Assembly: GCA_016194975.1 (NCBI GenBank)
Contig: JACQAM010000003.1
Location: forward strand, 62,001 to 126,000
DNA length: 64,000 nucleotides
Direction: 5' to 3'
Origin: Bacteroidota bacterium
GTDB lineage: Bacteria; Bacteroidota; Bacteroidia; Palsa-965
Below the pieces are notes generated by a model. The model was not told the origin of the DNA, made no database searches, and saw nothing but the letters and a program-made list of their open reading frames with translations. Of the stretch, positions 55,401 through 63,315 are shown one piece after another. Both the position numbers and the translations under genes were made by a program. Positions within the stretch are counted from its first letter, which is position 1; every line of letters starts with the position of its first letter.

Positions 55401-57505
55401 ATTCGCTGAATGCGAATGACATTTTCATGTGGAGACAAAGTTCATTCCAGTGCATTCCTAACCAGGTGGGATGGGGACAGGATCATATTTTTCAATTCAC
55501 GAATGACGGCTACCAGTATGTGACGCTCAACCGGAACCTGCGTGAATTTGATTTCGTGAACAACATGGTCAACCTGAGTGTGAAAGATGGAATTTACAAT
55601 GTGGCGGTGCCGTGGAATGAAGTGTGGTATAAACTCAACGGAAGTACGCAACATATTTTTTCCTGCGTATTCGCTTGCGCAGGCGGAGGGGTAACGGTGG
55701 CGGTGATCGATTCTGTGAGCGGGCAACCGTGGAATTTTTCTTCACCGGTTCTTGGCCCCATTCCTCCTTACAATAATTGTGTTTGTGTACCGGATCAGAC
55801 CTTGAATGCTTATGATTTCGGTGATGGAGATTCCACATCGCGCGATAATATCCGGCGATTCATTGACAGTATTCCCAATGGAGATTACGTGCTTATTTAC
55901 AGCCAGTATTATCATCACGCCATGGAATTTGAAAATGGAGTAAGGAATTCTATTTCACAGATCGGCCCTTCTTCACTCAGCGCAGGAATAATTCCTGACA
56001 CCGTTGCCTATATTATCTGGGGAAAAAAAGGAGCCAGTACTCCAACACAGGAAGCCGTTGGCACAGCGCAGAATTCTGTTTTGAATTTCAACACAAATTT
56101 TCAGACACACTGGAATACAGGATTTGTTCAGTCGCCAAAAATTGGCCCGGCATCGAACTGGGGCGCTTTCTATTGGAAAGAACACGCATTCGAAACTCCC
56201 GATTACGACAGCGCTTATGTTGATCTTTACGGTTACAACGCTGCGGGAACAGAAACTTACATTACGCGATTTTCACAAACGACAACTTCTGTTCTTAACC
56301 TGAATTCAATTGTTGACGCGCAAACGTATCCTTACATCCGGCTCGTTGCACGCATGCGTGATGATACGTCGCACACGCCCCCGCAACTCGACCGCTGGCA
56401 CGTGTTGTACTCGCCCGCGCCCGATCTTGCATTGAATCCTCCTGTTGATTTCAGTTTTTACCGCGACACGATGCAGGAAGGTGAAAACGGAAAATTAATT
56501 GTTGCCGTGCAGAACCTTACACCGTGGGCTTTTGCAAACGACACTTTCCTTTACAAATACTGGATCGTTGATGCAAATCACAATACTCACAATCTTCCAC
56601 AGCAACTGAAGGCGGGCCCGTTCAATCCGTACAGCTGGAAAGCGGATACTGTTACGTTCAGCACCACCACTTATGTAGGCGCCAATGAATTGTGGATGGA
56701 AGTAAATCCTGTGGGTTATGCTACAACACAACCCGAGCAATATCACTTCAATAACGTGATCATGGTTCCGTTCAATGTAACGAGCGATAAAACGAATCCT
56801 TTGCTGGATGTGACGTTCGATGGCGTGCACATCATGAACAATGATATTGTGAGCGGCAAACCCCAGATCCTCGTTACACTGAAAGATGAGAACCAGTTTC
56901 TCGCGCTGAATGATCCGAATGATTTCAATATTTTCCTGCGCACACCATCACAGAGTACAGCACAACTCATCAGTTGGACAGCAGGAGTTGTTAGTTTCAC
57001 ACCGGCAGTACTTCCGAACAATAGTTGCAAAATTCTTTTCACGCCGCAATGTCCCGAAGACGGAACGTACGATCTTATCGTGCAGGCAAAGGACCGCTCG
57101 AACAATCAGTCGGGAATCATGGATTATAAAATTTCATTCGAAGTGATCAATCACGCCACGATCACGAACGTGATGAATTATCCGAATCCATTTTCTACTT
57201 CCACACGTTTTGTTTTCACACTCACCGGCGATGAAGTGCCTGATATTTTTACCATACAGATCATGACCATCACAGGAAAAGTGGTGCGCGAAATAAACCG
57301 CGATGAACTCGGCGATCTTCACATCGGAAGAAATGTAACGGAATATGCATGGGACGGAAAAGACCAGTACGGCGATCAGCTTGCGAATGGAATTTATCTT
57401 TATCGTGTTATAACAAGATTGAACGGAGATGCGATTGATCACAGGGAAAGTGGTGCGGATACTTACATCGATCATGGTTGGGGAAAAATGTATTTGATGA
57501 GATAG
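52487..57505 (+). CDS. Gingipain-like C25 peptidase, PorU/PorU2-like T9SS sortase candidate
   Basis: 1672 residues, longer than usual PorU (about 1100-1300). Signal peptide (1-21, CSVSAQ), N-terminal beta domains, C25 domain (about 450-760) with the dyad His in FFGHASGTGFD (about 636) and Cys in IANSCFAGDIHQ (about 668), a long run of Ig-like/CARDB-like domains, and a C-terminal FlgD-like domain (about 1560-1672, NYPNPFSTSTRF ... GIYLYRVITRL). PorU cuts T9SS sorting domains and joins cargo to A-LPS. Adjacent PorV-type gene supports a sortase; a secreted protease is the alternative. Confidence 0.85.
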   Translation: MKRLYFTLFILLFSVCSVSAQTYGNEWINYSQKYLKVKIVWDGIYRIDSTTMANAVAATGNSLAAIDPRNFQVFYNGTEQYIWVEGDTDGVFNSGDYLEFFGKRNDGTNDTSIYGGASNQLDPFYSLYNDTSVYFITWNSSITNRRFTAPVDTNFSAYTPSNYFTDEEIYAGNSEYLDGVEDPNGVTDPLFLDGEGYYNTTFYYGQSAAIPLNSQHAWNLGPNATVEMKVGSASNDWSTPNDNELQINFPALGSPFDTVYDGYSVWKKYFSFNPSTLSSSTTNFTVSSINSVASVSSGRTGVAYVDLKYPHTFDMEGRIIFEGFLPDNMSGPKALVPMTNMGGSGTVRFYDLFNHQRIDAVNNSGTYSVLVANGNGSEKPFVAAPNSGAVFISSITAVNGNGSFVDYSLSAADSVYIIITNYSLWNAADQYRTYRAGAGGAHNVVMANVSDLYDQFGYGVAGSPLGMRRFCDFLIHNYPSPPQDLLLIGKSMSMEIQRINGYFQQSLVPTFGYPSSDNMITAGLNGTRYEPAIATGRIAARDSASVNMYLQKVIQYESNTPADWMKYVLHFGGGTTTGEQQQFATYLAAYADTITDTLFGGIVQTYLKTSTAPIQINQSDTLRQRIEDGVSIMTFFGHASGTGFDQSIDDPSTYNNNGKYPLVIANSCFAGDIHQPTISSSEAFTFLDHKGTIGYIATVSIGISTFLDVYSRRLYEAIGKTEYGQPIGKCMQWTVNNAENNYTDGVSLRTTLLNMTLQGDPAVVINSFPKPDYEITNANVWFDQLTQPDSVYVYAQITNIGRAINDSFIVEMKRRFPNGDTVSYFQQIAAPKFRDTIMFRIPVDNSRGVGLNTIKITVDFFGHIDEMREDNNTTIPDVDLLIHGSAILPVYPYEFAVVPSDTITLKACSVNPLEPLTTYRFELDTTDLFNSLFKQSYTVTARGGVISWQQPNLFSFSPATDSVVYFWRVSPDSLNANDIFMWRQSSFQCIPNQVGWGQDHIFQFTNDGYQYVTLNRNLREFDFVNNMVNLSVKDGIYNVAVPWNEVWYKLNGSTQHIFSCVFACAGGGVTVAVIDSVSGQPWNFSSPVLGPIPPYNNCVCVPDQTLNAYDFGDGDSTSRDNIRRFIDSIPNGDYVLIYSQYYHHAMEFENGVRNSISQIGPSSLSAGIIPDTVAYIIWGKKGASTPTQEAVGTAQNSVLNFNTNFQTHWNTGFVQSPKIGPASNWGAFYWKEHAFETPDYDSAYVDLYGYNAAGTETYITRFSQTTTSVLNLNSIVDAQTYPYIRLVARMRDDTSHTPPQLDRWHVLYSPAPDLALNPPVDFSFYRDTMQEGENGKLIVAVQNLTPWAFANDTFLYKYWIVDANHNTHNLPQQLKAGPFNPYSWKADTVTFSTTTYVGANELWMEVNPVGYATTQPEQYHFNNVIMVPFNVTSDKTNPLLDVTFDGVHIMNNDIVSGKPQILVTLKDENQFLALNDPNDFNIFLRTPSQSTAQLISWTAGVVSFTPAVLPNNSCKILFTPQCPEDGTYDLIVQAKDRSNNQSGIMDYKISFEVINHATITNVMNYPNPFSTSTRFVFTLTGDEVPDIFTIQIMTITGKVVREINRDELGDLHIGRNVTEYAWDGKDQYGDQLANGIYLYRVITRLNGDAIDHRESGADTYIDHGWGKMYLMR

Positions 57506-57579
57506 TACGAAATACGAAATCCCTCAGATTATTTATTCAGTGCGACAACTTTTCATAAAATATTCGTCTTTATCCTGAG

Positions 57580-58041
57580 ATGAAATTTTTTATTAAAAAT
57601 ATTTTACTGCTTATAGGCATTGATTTTCTTTTTTCATCCGTGTATTGTCAGAATTCTGTTGCAATAGGGAAATGGTGCTTTCGACAGGATGACACCCTGC
57701 GAAGTTATTATCAGCTCAATCCGGATTCAACCTATTTATATTATACCAATTCTTCAGAAAAATTACCGGCACTTGCCGACTCAGGAAAATGGGAATACGT
57801 TCACCACAAAATCTTTTTCTATTCGAATGCTGACCCCGTTCTTGCACCGGACTCAACCAACACAAACATTTTATTCCGGAAACAAAGAGCGAACGAATTT
57901 CATCGGCTGAAAAAATTTAAAAATCAGCAGACAGGATTCGAAAGAAAATTTAAAATGGAAATGAGCGTTTGTATTCTTAAGCAGGGTTCACTTTGTTTCC
58001 ATTTCAAAAAAAAGTTCATAGATCAATATTTTAAGGAATGA
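57580..58041 (+). CDS. Small secreted protein, lipocalin-like
   Basis: 153 residues: signal peptide (about 1-23, FSSVYC), then a short beta-rich segment (VAIGKWCFRQDDTLRSYYQLNPDSTYLYY ... DSGKWEYVHHKIFFYSN) like the start of lipocalin-type domains, and a basic C-terminus. Function unknown. Codon use is more AT-rich than its neighbours. Confidence 0.6.
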   Translation: MKFFIKNILLLIGIDFLFSSVYCQNSVAIGKWCFRQDDTLRSYYQLNPDSTYLYYTNSSEKLPALADSGKWEYVHHKIFFYSNADPVLAPDSTNTNILFRKQRANEFHRLKKFKNQQTGFERKFKMEMSVCILKQGSLCFHFKKKFIDQYFKE

Positions 58042-58089
58042 GTTTTTTTTTATTCCAAAACGCAAAATCCAAAACTCCCAACTCCTGCC

Positions 58090-58097
58090 TATCTTTG
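58090..58097 (+). promoter_or_regulatory. TAnnTTTG promoter box for lnt
   Basis: TATCTTTG, 4 bp before the lnt ATG, implying a leaderless transcript. Confidence 0.65.
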
Positions 58098-58101
58098 CCG
58101 C

Positions 58102-59727
58102 ATGCGCGGAAAATTATTCCTGCTCACTTTTCTTAGTGTTGTTGCGCTCATAGCCGCATGGCCTCCATGGGGATTCAGCCCTTTGCTTTTTATTGCATTC
58201 ATTCCGCTGCTGCAGATTCAGCACATCATCAGCAACGACAATCGTCTTCGTGCGCGGCATTTATTTTTTTACGCCTGTCTCATTTTTTTATTGTGGAATG
58301 TTTGCACTACGTGGTGGATATGGAACGCATCGGCCGGCGGGGCAGTGCTGGCCATTTTATGCAATGCGCTGCTCATGGCTTTTGTTTTTCTCGTTTATCA
58401 TAAGATCAAAAGAAATCTTCCTGAACGCATTGGCGCATTTATTTTTATCCCGGTATGGATATCTTTCGAATATCTTCATCTCGACTGGGATCTTTCCTGG
58501 CCGTGGCTCACGCTCGGAAACGGGCTCGCAAAACAATACACGTGGATACAGTGGTATGAGTACACCGGCGTTTTCGGCGGAAGTTTATGGATCCTCATCA
58601 TCAACGCCATTCTTTTTGAATTGTATGTTCACCGGAATACTTTATTGCGTCATCCGAATCTTCGTCTCACTTTTATTATTTCGGCTCTTGTTATTTTTCT
58701 TTTGCCGATCGTGCTTTCACTTTTCCGATACAATCATTTCAACACCAGAGAAAATATTGTGAAACCGATCAACGTCGTCGTCGTGCAACCGAATGTGGAT
58801 CCTTACAAAAAATTCAACGGCGATTACCAGTCGCAGCTCGAGAACATGATCGCTCTCGCGCAGATCAAAACAGATTCTTCTACTGATTATGTAGTCCTGC
58901 CCGAAACTGCATTGACAGAAACGCTGTGGGACGACCAGATCGCAACGTCGTGGAGCGTAAACCGTCTTCGTGCATTCAGTTCTATTTATCCGAAACTGAA
59001 AATTGTAACCGGCGCTACAACAGGACATGATTTCAAAACCGGGGAAAAATTATCTGCAACCGCGCGGCAATACAAAGGAGACAATAGTTACTACGACATT
59101 TTCAATACGGCGCTGCAATTCGACGCAACAAAAGAAATTCAATCGTATCATAAATCAAAACTCGTTCCAGGTGTAGAAAAAATGCCATTCCCGAAATATT
59201 TACACTTCCTCGAAAAATATGCGATAGACATGGGCGGTTCAACCGGTAGTCTCGGAATGCAGGAGGAGCGCACAGTTTTCATTTCGAAGAACGACGGAAT
59301 AAAAATTGCCCCCGTCATTTGTTACGAATCCATTTACGGCGATTACGTGAATCAGTATGTGCGCAATGGCGCCGATTATATTTTCATCATCACCAACGAC
59401 GGATGGTGGGGAAATTCTCCCGGCTACCGGCAACATTTACTTTACGGCAGATTGCGCGCTATCGAAACCAGGAAAAGTATTGCAAGAAGTGCGAACACGG
59501 GAACATCCTGCTTCATCGATCAGCGTGGCGATTTTCACCAGGAACAGGAATTCTGGAAACCGGCAGTGATCAAAGCAACGCTCAATTCCACTGCGGGAAT
59601 GACGTTCTACACACGCCACGGCGATTACCTTGCGAAGATCATGTTGTGGTTCACACTCGCCGGATTTTTATTTGCACTCTATCGTTACGCGATGAAAAAA
59701 TTCAGAAAGGAAGAAAAAAATGGCTGA
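58102..59727 (+). CDS. lnt: Apolipoprotein N-acyltransferase
   Basis: Adds the third acyl chain to lipoproteins in the inner membrane. 541 residues with about six N-terminal TMs, a nitrilase-type periplasmic domain and a C-terminal TM. The catalytic set is visible: Glu in VVLPETALTE (about 267), Lys in YHKSKLVPGVEKMPF (about 352) and Cys in APVICYESIYGDYV (about 407). TNDGWWGNSPGYRQH also matches. The many lipoproteins of the window are its likely substrates. Confidence 0.94.
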   Translation: MRGKLFLLTFLSVVALIAAWPPWGFSPLLFIAFIPLLQIQHIISNDNRLRARHLFFYACLIFLLWNVCTTWWIWNASAGGAVLAILCNALLMAFVFLVYHKIKRNLPERIGAFIFIPVWISFEYLHLDWDLSWPWLTLGNGLAKQYTWIQWYEYTGVFGGSLWILIINAILFELYVHRNTLLRHPNLRLTFIISALVIFLLPIVLSLFRYNHFNTRENIVKPINVVVVQPNVDPYKKFNGDYQSQLENMIALAQIKTDSSTDYVVLPETALTETLWDDQIATSWSVNRLRAFSSIYPKLKIVTGATTGHDFKTGEKLSATARQYKGDNSYYDIFNTALQFDATKEIQSYHKSKLVPGVEKMPFPKYLHFLEKYAIDMGGSTGSLGMQEERTVFISKNDGIKIAPVICYESIYGDYVNQYVRNGADYIFIITNDGWWGNSPGYRQHLLYGRLRAIETRKSIARSANTGTSCFIDQRGDFHQEQEFWKPAVIKATLNSTAGMTFYTRHGDYLAKIMLWFTLAGFLFALYRYAMKKFRKEEKNG

Positions 59728-59750
59728 AATTTTTTATGGAGCAGCATCTG

Positions 59751-59845
59751 TTGTGCTATAAAACAACTCCTGTCCCGCTGCGCCCGCTGACGGAGCAGGC
59801 GTGCACATCGGGGCTATGCGTTGTTGCTTCATCGCTTTAAAATTC
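59751..59845. repeat. REP-like hairpin element copy 2
   Basis: Core TCCCGC (59773) to TCGGGGCTATG (59808-59818); shares upstream TGTGC..ACAACT and downstream TGTTG.TTCA with copy 1. The inner stem is different and imperfect (GCCCGCT/AGCAGGC). Confidence 0.65.
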
Positions 59846-59907
59846 CTGCTGTGTCTTCCTGTGAACCTTGTGGCTTGCGTTTACCTTTTGATTTACCGGA
59901 AATAAAT

Positions 59908-59915
59908 TATATTTG
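59908..59915 (+). promoter_or_regulatory. TAnnTTTG promoter box for small membrane protein
   Basis: TATATTTG, 20 bp before the ATG at 59936. Confidence 0.6.
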
Positions 59916-59935
59916 ATAAAACAAATTCAAAATCC

Positions 59936-60328
59936 ATGAACTGGAAACTTATTTTTCTTCTCTCGCTCATCGGCCTCGCAATGGCCTTCGCAACTGTATT
60001 CGTTCTTCCCGGCAAGTACGAATTGTTTGTCTGGATAGCGATCATCGCTTTCAACGTAACAGTGATCGTAAAAAAATGTTCCGGAAAATATTTCATGCAC
60101 GGACTCGTTGTGAGTCTTGCAAATTGTGTATGGGTTACACCGGCGCACATTCTTTTTTACGCGCAGTACATGAAACTGAATCCCGAAATGTTAGCCATGA
60201 ATGCGCACATGCCCCTGCCCACACATCCGCGCCTGATGATGCTTATTATGGGACCTATTATCGGAATTGCTTTCGGTATCATACAAGGCGGCATTGCCTG
60301 GGGCGTATCGAAGCTTGTTAAGAAATGA
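59936..60328 (+). CDS. Small integral membrane protein, unknown function
   Basis: 130 residues with four TM helices (about 4-22, 29-46, 55-80, 98-125) and short loops. A proline-rich loop (MPLPTHPRLMMLIMGP) precedes the last helix. No family recognised with confidence. It has its own promoter box and terminator, so it is a single-gene unit. Confidence 0.7.
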   Translation: MNWKLIFLLSLIGLAMAFATVFVLPGKYELFVWIAIIAFNVTVIVKKCSGKYFMHGLVVSLANCVWVTPAHILFYAQYMKLNPEMLAMNAHMPLPTHPRLMMLIMGPIIGIAFGIIQGGIAWGVSKLVKK

Positions 60329-60353
60329 TAATTGAAATAAATTCATTTTTCAG

Positions 60354-60376
60354 GAGGAGGCAACTCCTCTTTTTTT
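60354..60376 (+). terminator. Intrinsic terminator with GNRA tetraloop
   Basis: GAGGAG (60354-60359), loop GCAA, CTCCTC (60364-60369), then seven T. Confidence 0.82.
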
Positions 60377-60422
60377 GTGCAATCTTTACAGGTGCGGCAT
60401 CTTATTTGCGTACAAATTCACA

Positions 60423-61841
60423 ATGAGATTTTTCTTTTTTCTCTTTCTTTTTTTTCTGCTGAATTTTTTTTCAGCGGCATCAGCGCAAAACGGAAATCTT
60501 GTTATCAATCCTTCGTTCGAATCCGATACTTTTCCTGCGATCACCACGTGGCCTACTGCAAATGTTCCGGGCCGGCAAGTGGTAAAAGGATGGTTCACTC
60601 CCACTCCCGCAACTCCCGATTATTATAATTCCGATCACTCTACCTGCGACGGATTTCCCATCGCACTTGCACACACAGGCCAGGGCAGGTGCGCGATCAT
60701 CAGCGGAATGGATGTACAACTTCCGGGTGTGAGCAATTATAAAGAATACGTGGAAGGAATTCTTACTGAACCCTTGAAGCCGGGGAAAAAATACCAGGTG
60801 AGTTTTTATGTGGCGCTCGATTGCTCTGCAGAGATCGCTTCCACCGGTATCGGCGCTTATTTTTCGAAAGATCTTATCCTGAATGAAACAAAAGAAAAAC
60901 TGGAATTGAAACCGCAGGTGCAGTCATTCCGCCACATTACAGAGAAAGACGGGTGGACAAGAATTTCAGGAACATTCACTGCAGAAGGAAACGAAGCTTA
61001 CATCATCATCGGAAGTTTTTCTGATACCACTTCATTAAATACGTTTGCCCTCGGCGATGGGCCGCTCACCGCAATTTCCACTTCACATATTTACATGCAC
61101 GCTTATTATTATCTCGATGATGTTTGCGTTTCGGAAGACGATAATAACAGTTGCAAATGCAAAAAAGAAGACGAAGTGAAAAAACCGAAGACCGATTATT
61201 TTCTTTTCATGCTCGATGTTTCGAATTCAATGAATGACAAAGGAAAATTAAAACTGATGAAAAAAGAAATGTATGATTTTATCGACGGGCTTCCGAATGA
61301 TTCTTACGTTGGCATCATGACTTTTTCCGATCACACTTCCATTGCACTTCCATTCTGTAAACCGTATGATTTTGACAACATCGATGCCGCCATTTCAAAA
61401 CTGAAAGGTAAAGGTGCCACTAATGGCGATCTTGCTTTGCGGAAAGTGGTACACACACTCGACTCGCTGCATGTTGACGGGCGATGTCACGTGATCATGG
61501 CCACCGATGGAATTTTTGAATTGAGTAAAGGAACAAAAGCGCTTATCGATTCCTGCATGGACAGAAACAATGCGACAATTTGTATCGTGCAATTCGGTGA
61601 TCAGAAAAATGCCGACCTGAGTGAAATTGCAAATACAGTTCCGGAGAGTTCCTACAATCTTGCAAATAAAAAAAATCTGCACGCTGTACTGAAAAAACAA
61701 ATTCCCGAATCGAAACCTGCAGCGCCGCCCACCGACATGGTTTTTTATTCCGTGGTGGACTCCCCGATGATGAAACAAATTGTAAGGAATTATCTGCAGG
61801 CTTATCCCGCTGATAAATTCAACCAGATACCGAGGAGATAA
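60423..61841 (+). CDS. Secreted protein with carbohydrate-binding-like N-domain and von Willebrand A domain
   Basis: 472 residues from the ATG at 60423; signal peptide rich in Phe (FFFLFLFFLLNFFSAASAQ). An N-terminal jelly-roll-like domain (about 20-235, NLVINPSFESDTFPAITTWP ... GWTRISGTFTAEGNEAYIIIGSF ... YYLDDVCVSE), an acidic/Lys linker with CKC, then a vWA domain (about 258-440) with MIDAS residues D-V-S-N-S, the middle Thr in GATNGD and ATDG. vWA domains bind partners through Mg. No sorting domain at the C-terminus. Confidence 0.85.
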   Translation: MRFFFFLFLFFLLNFFSAASAQNGNLVINPSFESDTFPAITTWPTANVPGRQVVKGWFTPTPATPDYYNSDHSTCDGFPIALAHTGQGRCAIISGMDVQLPGVSNYKEYVEGILTEPLKPGKKYQVSFYVALDCSAEIASTGIGAYFSKDLILNETKEKLELKPQVQSFRHITEKDGWTRISGTFTAEGNEAYIIIGSFSDTTSLNTFALGDGPLTAISTSHIYMHAYYYLDDVCVSEDDNNSCKCKKEDEVKKPKTDYFLFMLDVSNSMNDKGKLKLMKKEMYDFIDGLPNDSYVGIMTFSDHTSIALPFCKPYDFDNIDAAISKLKGKGATNGDLALRKVVHTLDSLHVDGRCHVIMATDGIFELSKGTKALIDSCMDRNNATICIVQFGDQKNADLSEIANTVPESSYNLANKKNLHAVLKKQIPESKPAAPPTDMVFYSVVDSPMMKQIVRNYLQAYPADKFNQIPRR

Positions 61842-61859
61842 TTTCAGAAAAATTATTTT

Positions 61860-62633
61860 TCAGTTCAGTTCACCGATCCATCCTGCAACAAATTCAGCCA
61901 CTTCTTCCCAGTTCTCCTGCCCGCAGATGTAATGCGTGCGCCCGGAAAATTCACGGAAATCTTTTTTACTGCTCTTGTCGGAATAAGCATTGAAATTTTT
62001 TCTGTTCAATGATGCAGGAATGATGTGATCTTTTTCTCCAGCAATAAAAAGTAAAGGCACGTGTGGTTTTGAAAAATCAATGAAGCCGTCTTTCTTCGTA
62101 CTGCTGCGTGGAATATTCCTGCTCTCGGGAACAACATATCCTTCGAATTCTTTCTGCGTTTGCATCATCGTCATCGTATTGCAGAACGCATAATGAAACC
62201 AGGATACATCCGGCAGGCAAATGGAATCGCCTTTGAGTGGATTCACTGTAGGAAGGTTTGCTTTGAGGAAACTCCATTTGAAACTGAAAATTCCTTTTGG
62301 CGGAGCCGTGTCTATTGCAACGGCTGCAACTCCTTTATCAAGTGAAATTAATTTCTGCACGGCGAGTCCGCCCATCGAATGGCCAATGAGAATTGGTTTT
62401 TCCGGAAGCTTGTCTATGAAATCCGAAAGATGTTTGATGACTTCGCCGAATGTAAGTTTTCCCAATGCGGGATCCGGATTTTTTCTAAGTGCTGTTGGTT
62501 CGCCTGCATGAAATGGATAAGCAGGAGCGTGGCAGGAATATCCTTTCGAAGAAAAATAGTCTATCCATTTTTTCCAGCTATGCGGATTTTGAAAAAGTCC
62601 GTGAATGAAAACGATTGTCCTGGAATGTGTCAT
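61860..62633 (-). CDS. Alpha/beta hydrolase
   Basis: 257 residues, cytoplasmic by lack of signal peptide. FIHGLFQNPHSWKKWIDYFSSKGYSCHAPAYPFH (oxyanion HG), nucleophile GHSMGGLAVQKL (Ser about 93), acid FIAGEKDHIIP, and late His in SGRTHYICGQENW. Family substrates range widely; none can be named. It runs in the same direction as the COQ7-like gene 40 bp upstream. Confidence 0.85.
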   Translation of the reverse strand: MTHSRTIVFIHGLFQNPHSWKKWIDYFSSKGYSCHAPAYPFHAGEPTALRKNPDPALGKLTFGEVIKHLSDFIDKLPEKPILIGHSMGGLAVQKLISLDKGVAAVAIDTAPPKGIFSFKWSFLKANLPTVNPLKGDSICLPDVSWFHYAFCNTMTMMQTQKEFEGYVVPESRNIPRSSTKKDGFIDFSKPHVPLLFIAGEKDHIIPASLNRKNFNAYSDKSSKKDFREFSGRTHYICGQENWEEVAEFVAGWIGELN

Positions 62634-62673
62634 TTGTGAATATTAAATATCCGGGGGTTAAGAAAAGAGAAAA

Positions 62674-63237
62674 TTATTTTCTGCAATACCTGTCGGAAAT
62701 ATCCACAGGATATTTTTTTTCAAGATCAATATCGTTGAAACTTTTTCTTCCTCCCCATGAAAAAAGTTTTTCAAAAAACGGAAGCATTTTTTTATTGCGG
62801 ATCCGATCGAGAAAATAAATTTCGTGTTCTTTTTCCTTCATTCCCATTTCATACAGAATTTCATCGTGATCATGAATTCCGAGCGAATGGAAGAACTGCA
62901 TCATTCGGAAATATTCACACACATTACCACTCTCTAATCGCCCTGCAAAATAATACGGCATGAACCAGCCGATCACATAACAACTTCCGGAAATTATTTT
63001 TCCCACAAAATGAAAACGGAATTCATAATACTTCGAAGGAAGAATTCCGTACTGCTCCATGATGCTCAGCACTTCTTTACGATGCGCCCACTCATCGGTT
63101 TCTATCTGCGCAATTGCTTTTTTTTCATCTGCATTCTTCACTGCGCCTGCATGTCCCTGGTAAGCGAATGCAGCTGCTTTCTCGGCAGAATAAGCGGTCC
63201 GGAGGAGATTCGTGAGTTCGCGATGTTGAAGTTTCAT
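62674..63237 (-). CDS. COQ7-like / ferritin-like di-iron protein
   Basis: 187 residues. The four-helix di-iron pattern appears twice: E in SAEKAAAFAYQGH, E-x2-H in ETDEWAH, then EYFRMMQFFHSLGIHDHDEILYEM and MKEKEHEIYFLDRI. This fits demethoxyubiquinone hydroxylase-like or ferritin-like proteins. Bacteroidota usually make menaquinone, so a ubiquinone role is doubtful. A TAAATTTG box lies 10 bp upstream; divergent from hemH. Confidence 0.72.
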   Translation of the reverse strand: MKLQHRELTNLLRTAYSAEKAAAFAYQGHAGAVKNADEKKAIAQIETDEWAHRKEVLSIMEQYGILPSKYYEFRFHFVGKIISGSCYVIGWFMPYYFAGRLESGNVCEYFRMMQFFHSLGIHDHDEILYEMGMKEKEHEIYFLDRIRNKKMLPFFEKLFSWGGRKSFNDIDLEKKYPVDISDRYCRK

Positions 63238-63247
63238 ATTGAAGAGC

Positions 63248-63255
63248 CAAATTTA
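63248..63255 (-). promoter_or_regulatory. TAnnTTTG promoter box for COQ7-like gene
   Basis: Minus strand TAAATTTG, 10 bp before the ATG. Confidence 0.55.
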
Positions 63256-63300
63256 CTTTTTCCCGACACATGCCTGACATAATTAATCCGGCGCGGCAAC

Positions 63301-63308
63301 TACATTTG
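63301..63308 (+). promoter_or_regulatory. TAnnTTTG promoter box for hemH
   Basis: TACATTTG, 7 bp before the hemH ATG. Confidence 0.6.
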
Positions 63309-63315
63309 TATCCTC

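Noticed and set aside
62674-63237. Ubiquinone biosynthesis gene coq7
   Set aside because: Only the di-iron pattern is clear; Bacteroidota generally use menaquinone and no ubi genes are nearby, so only COQ7-like is claimed.
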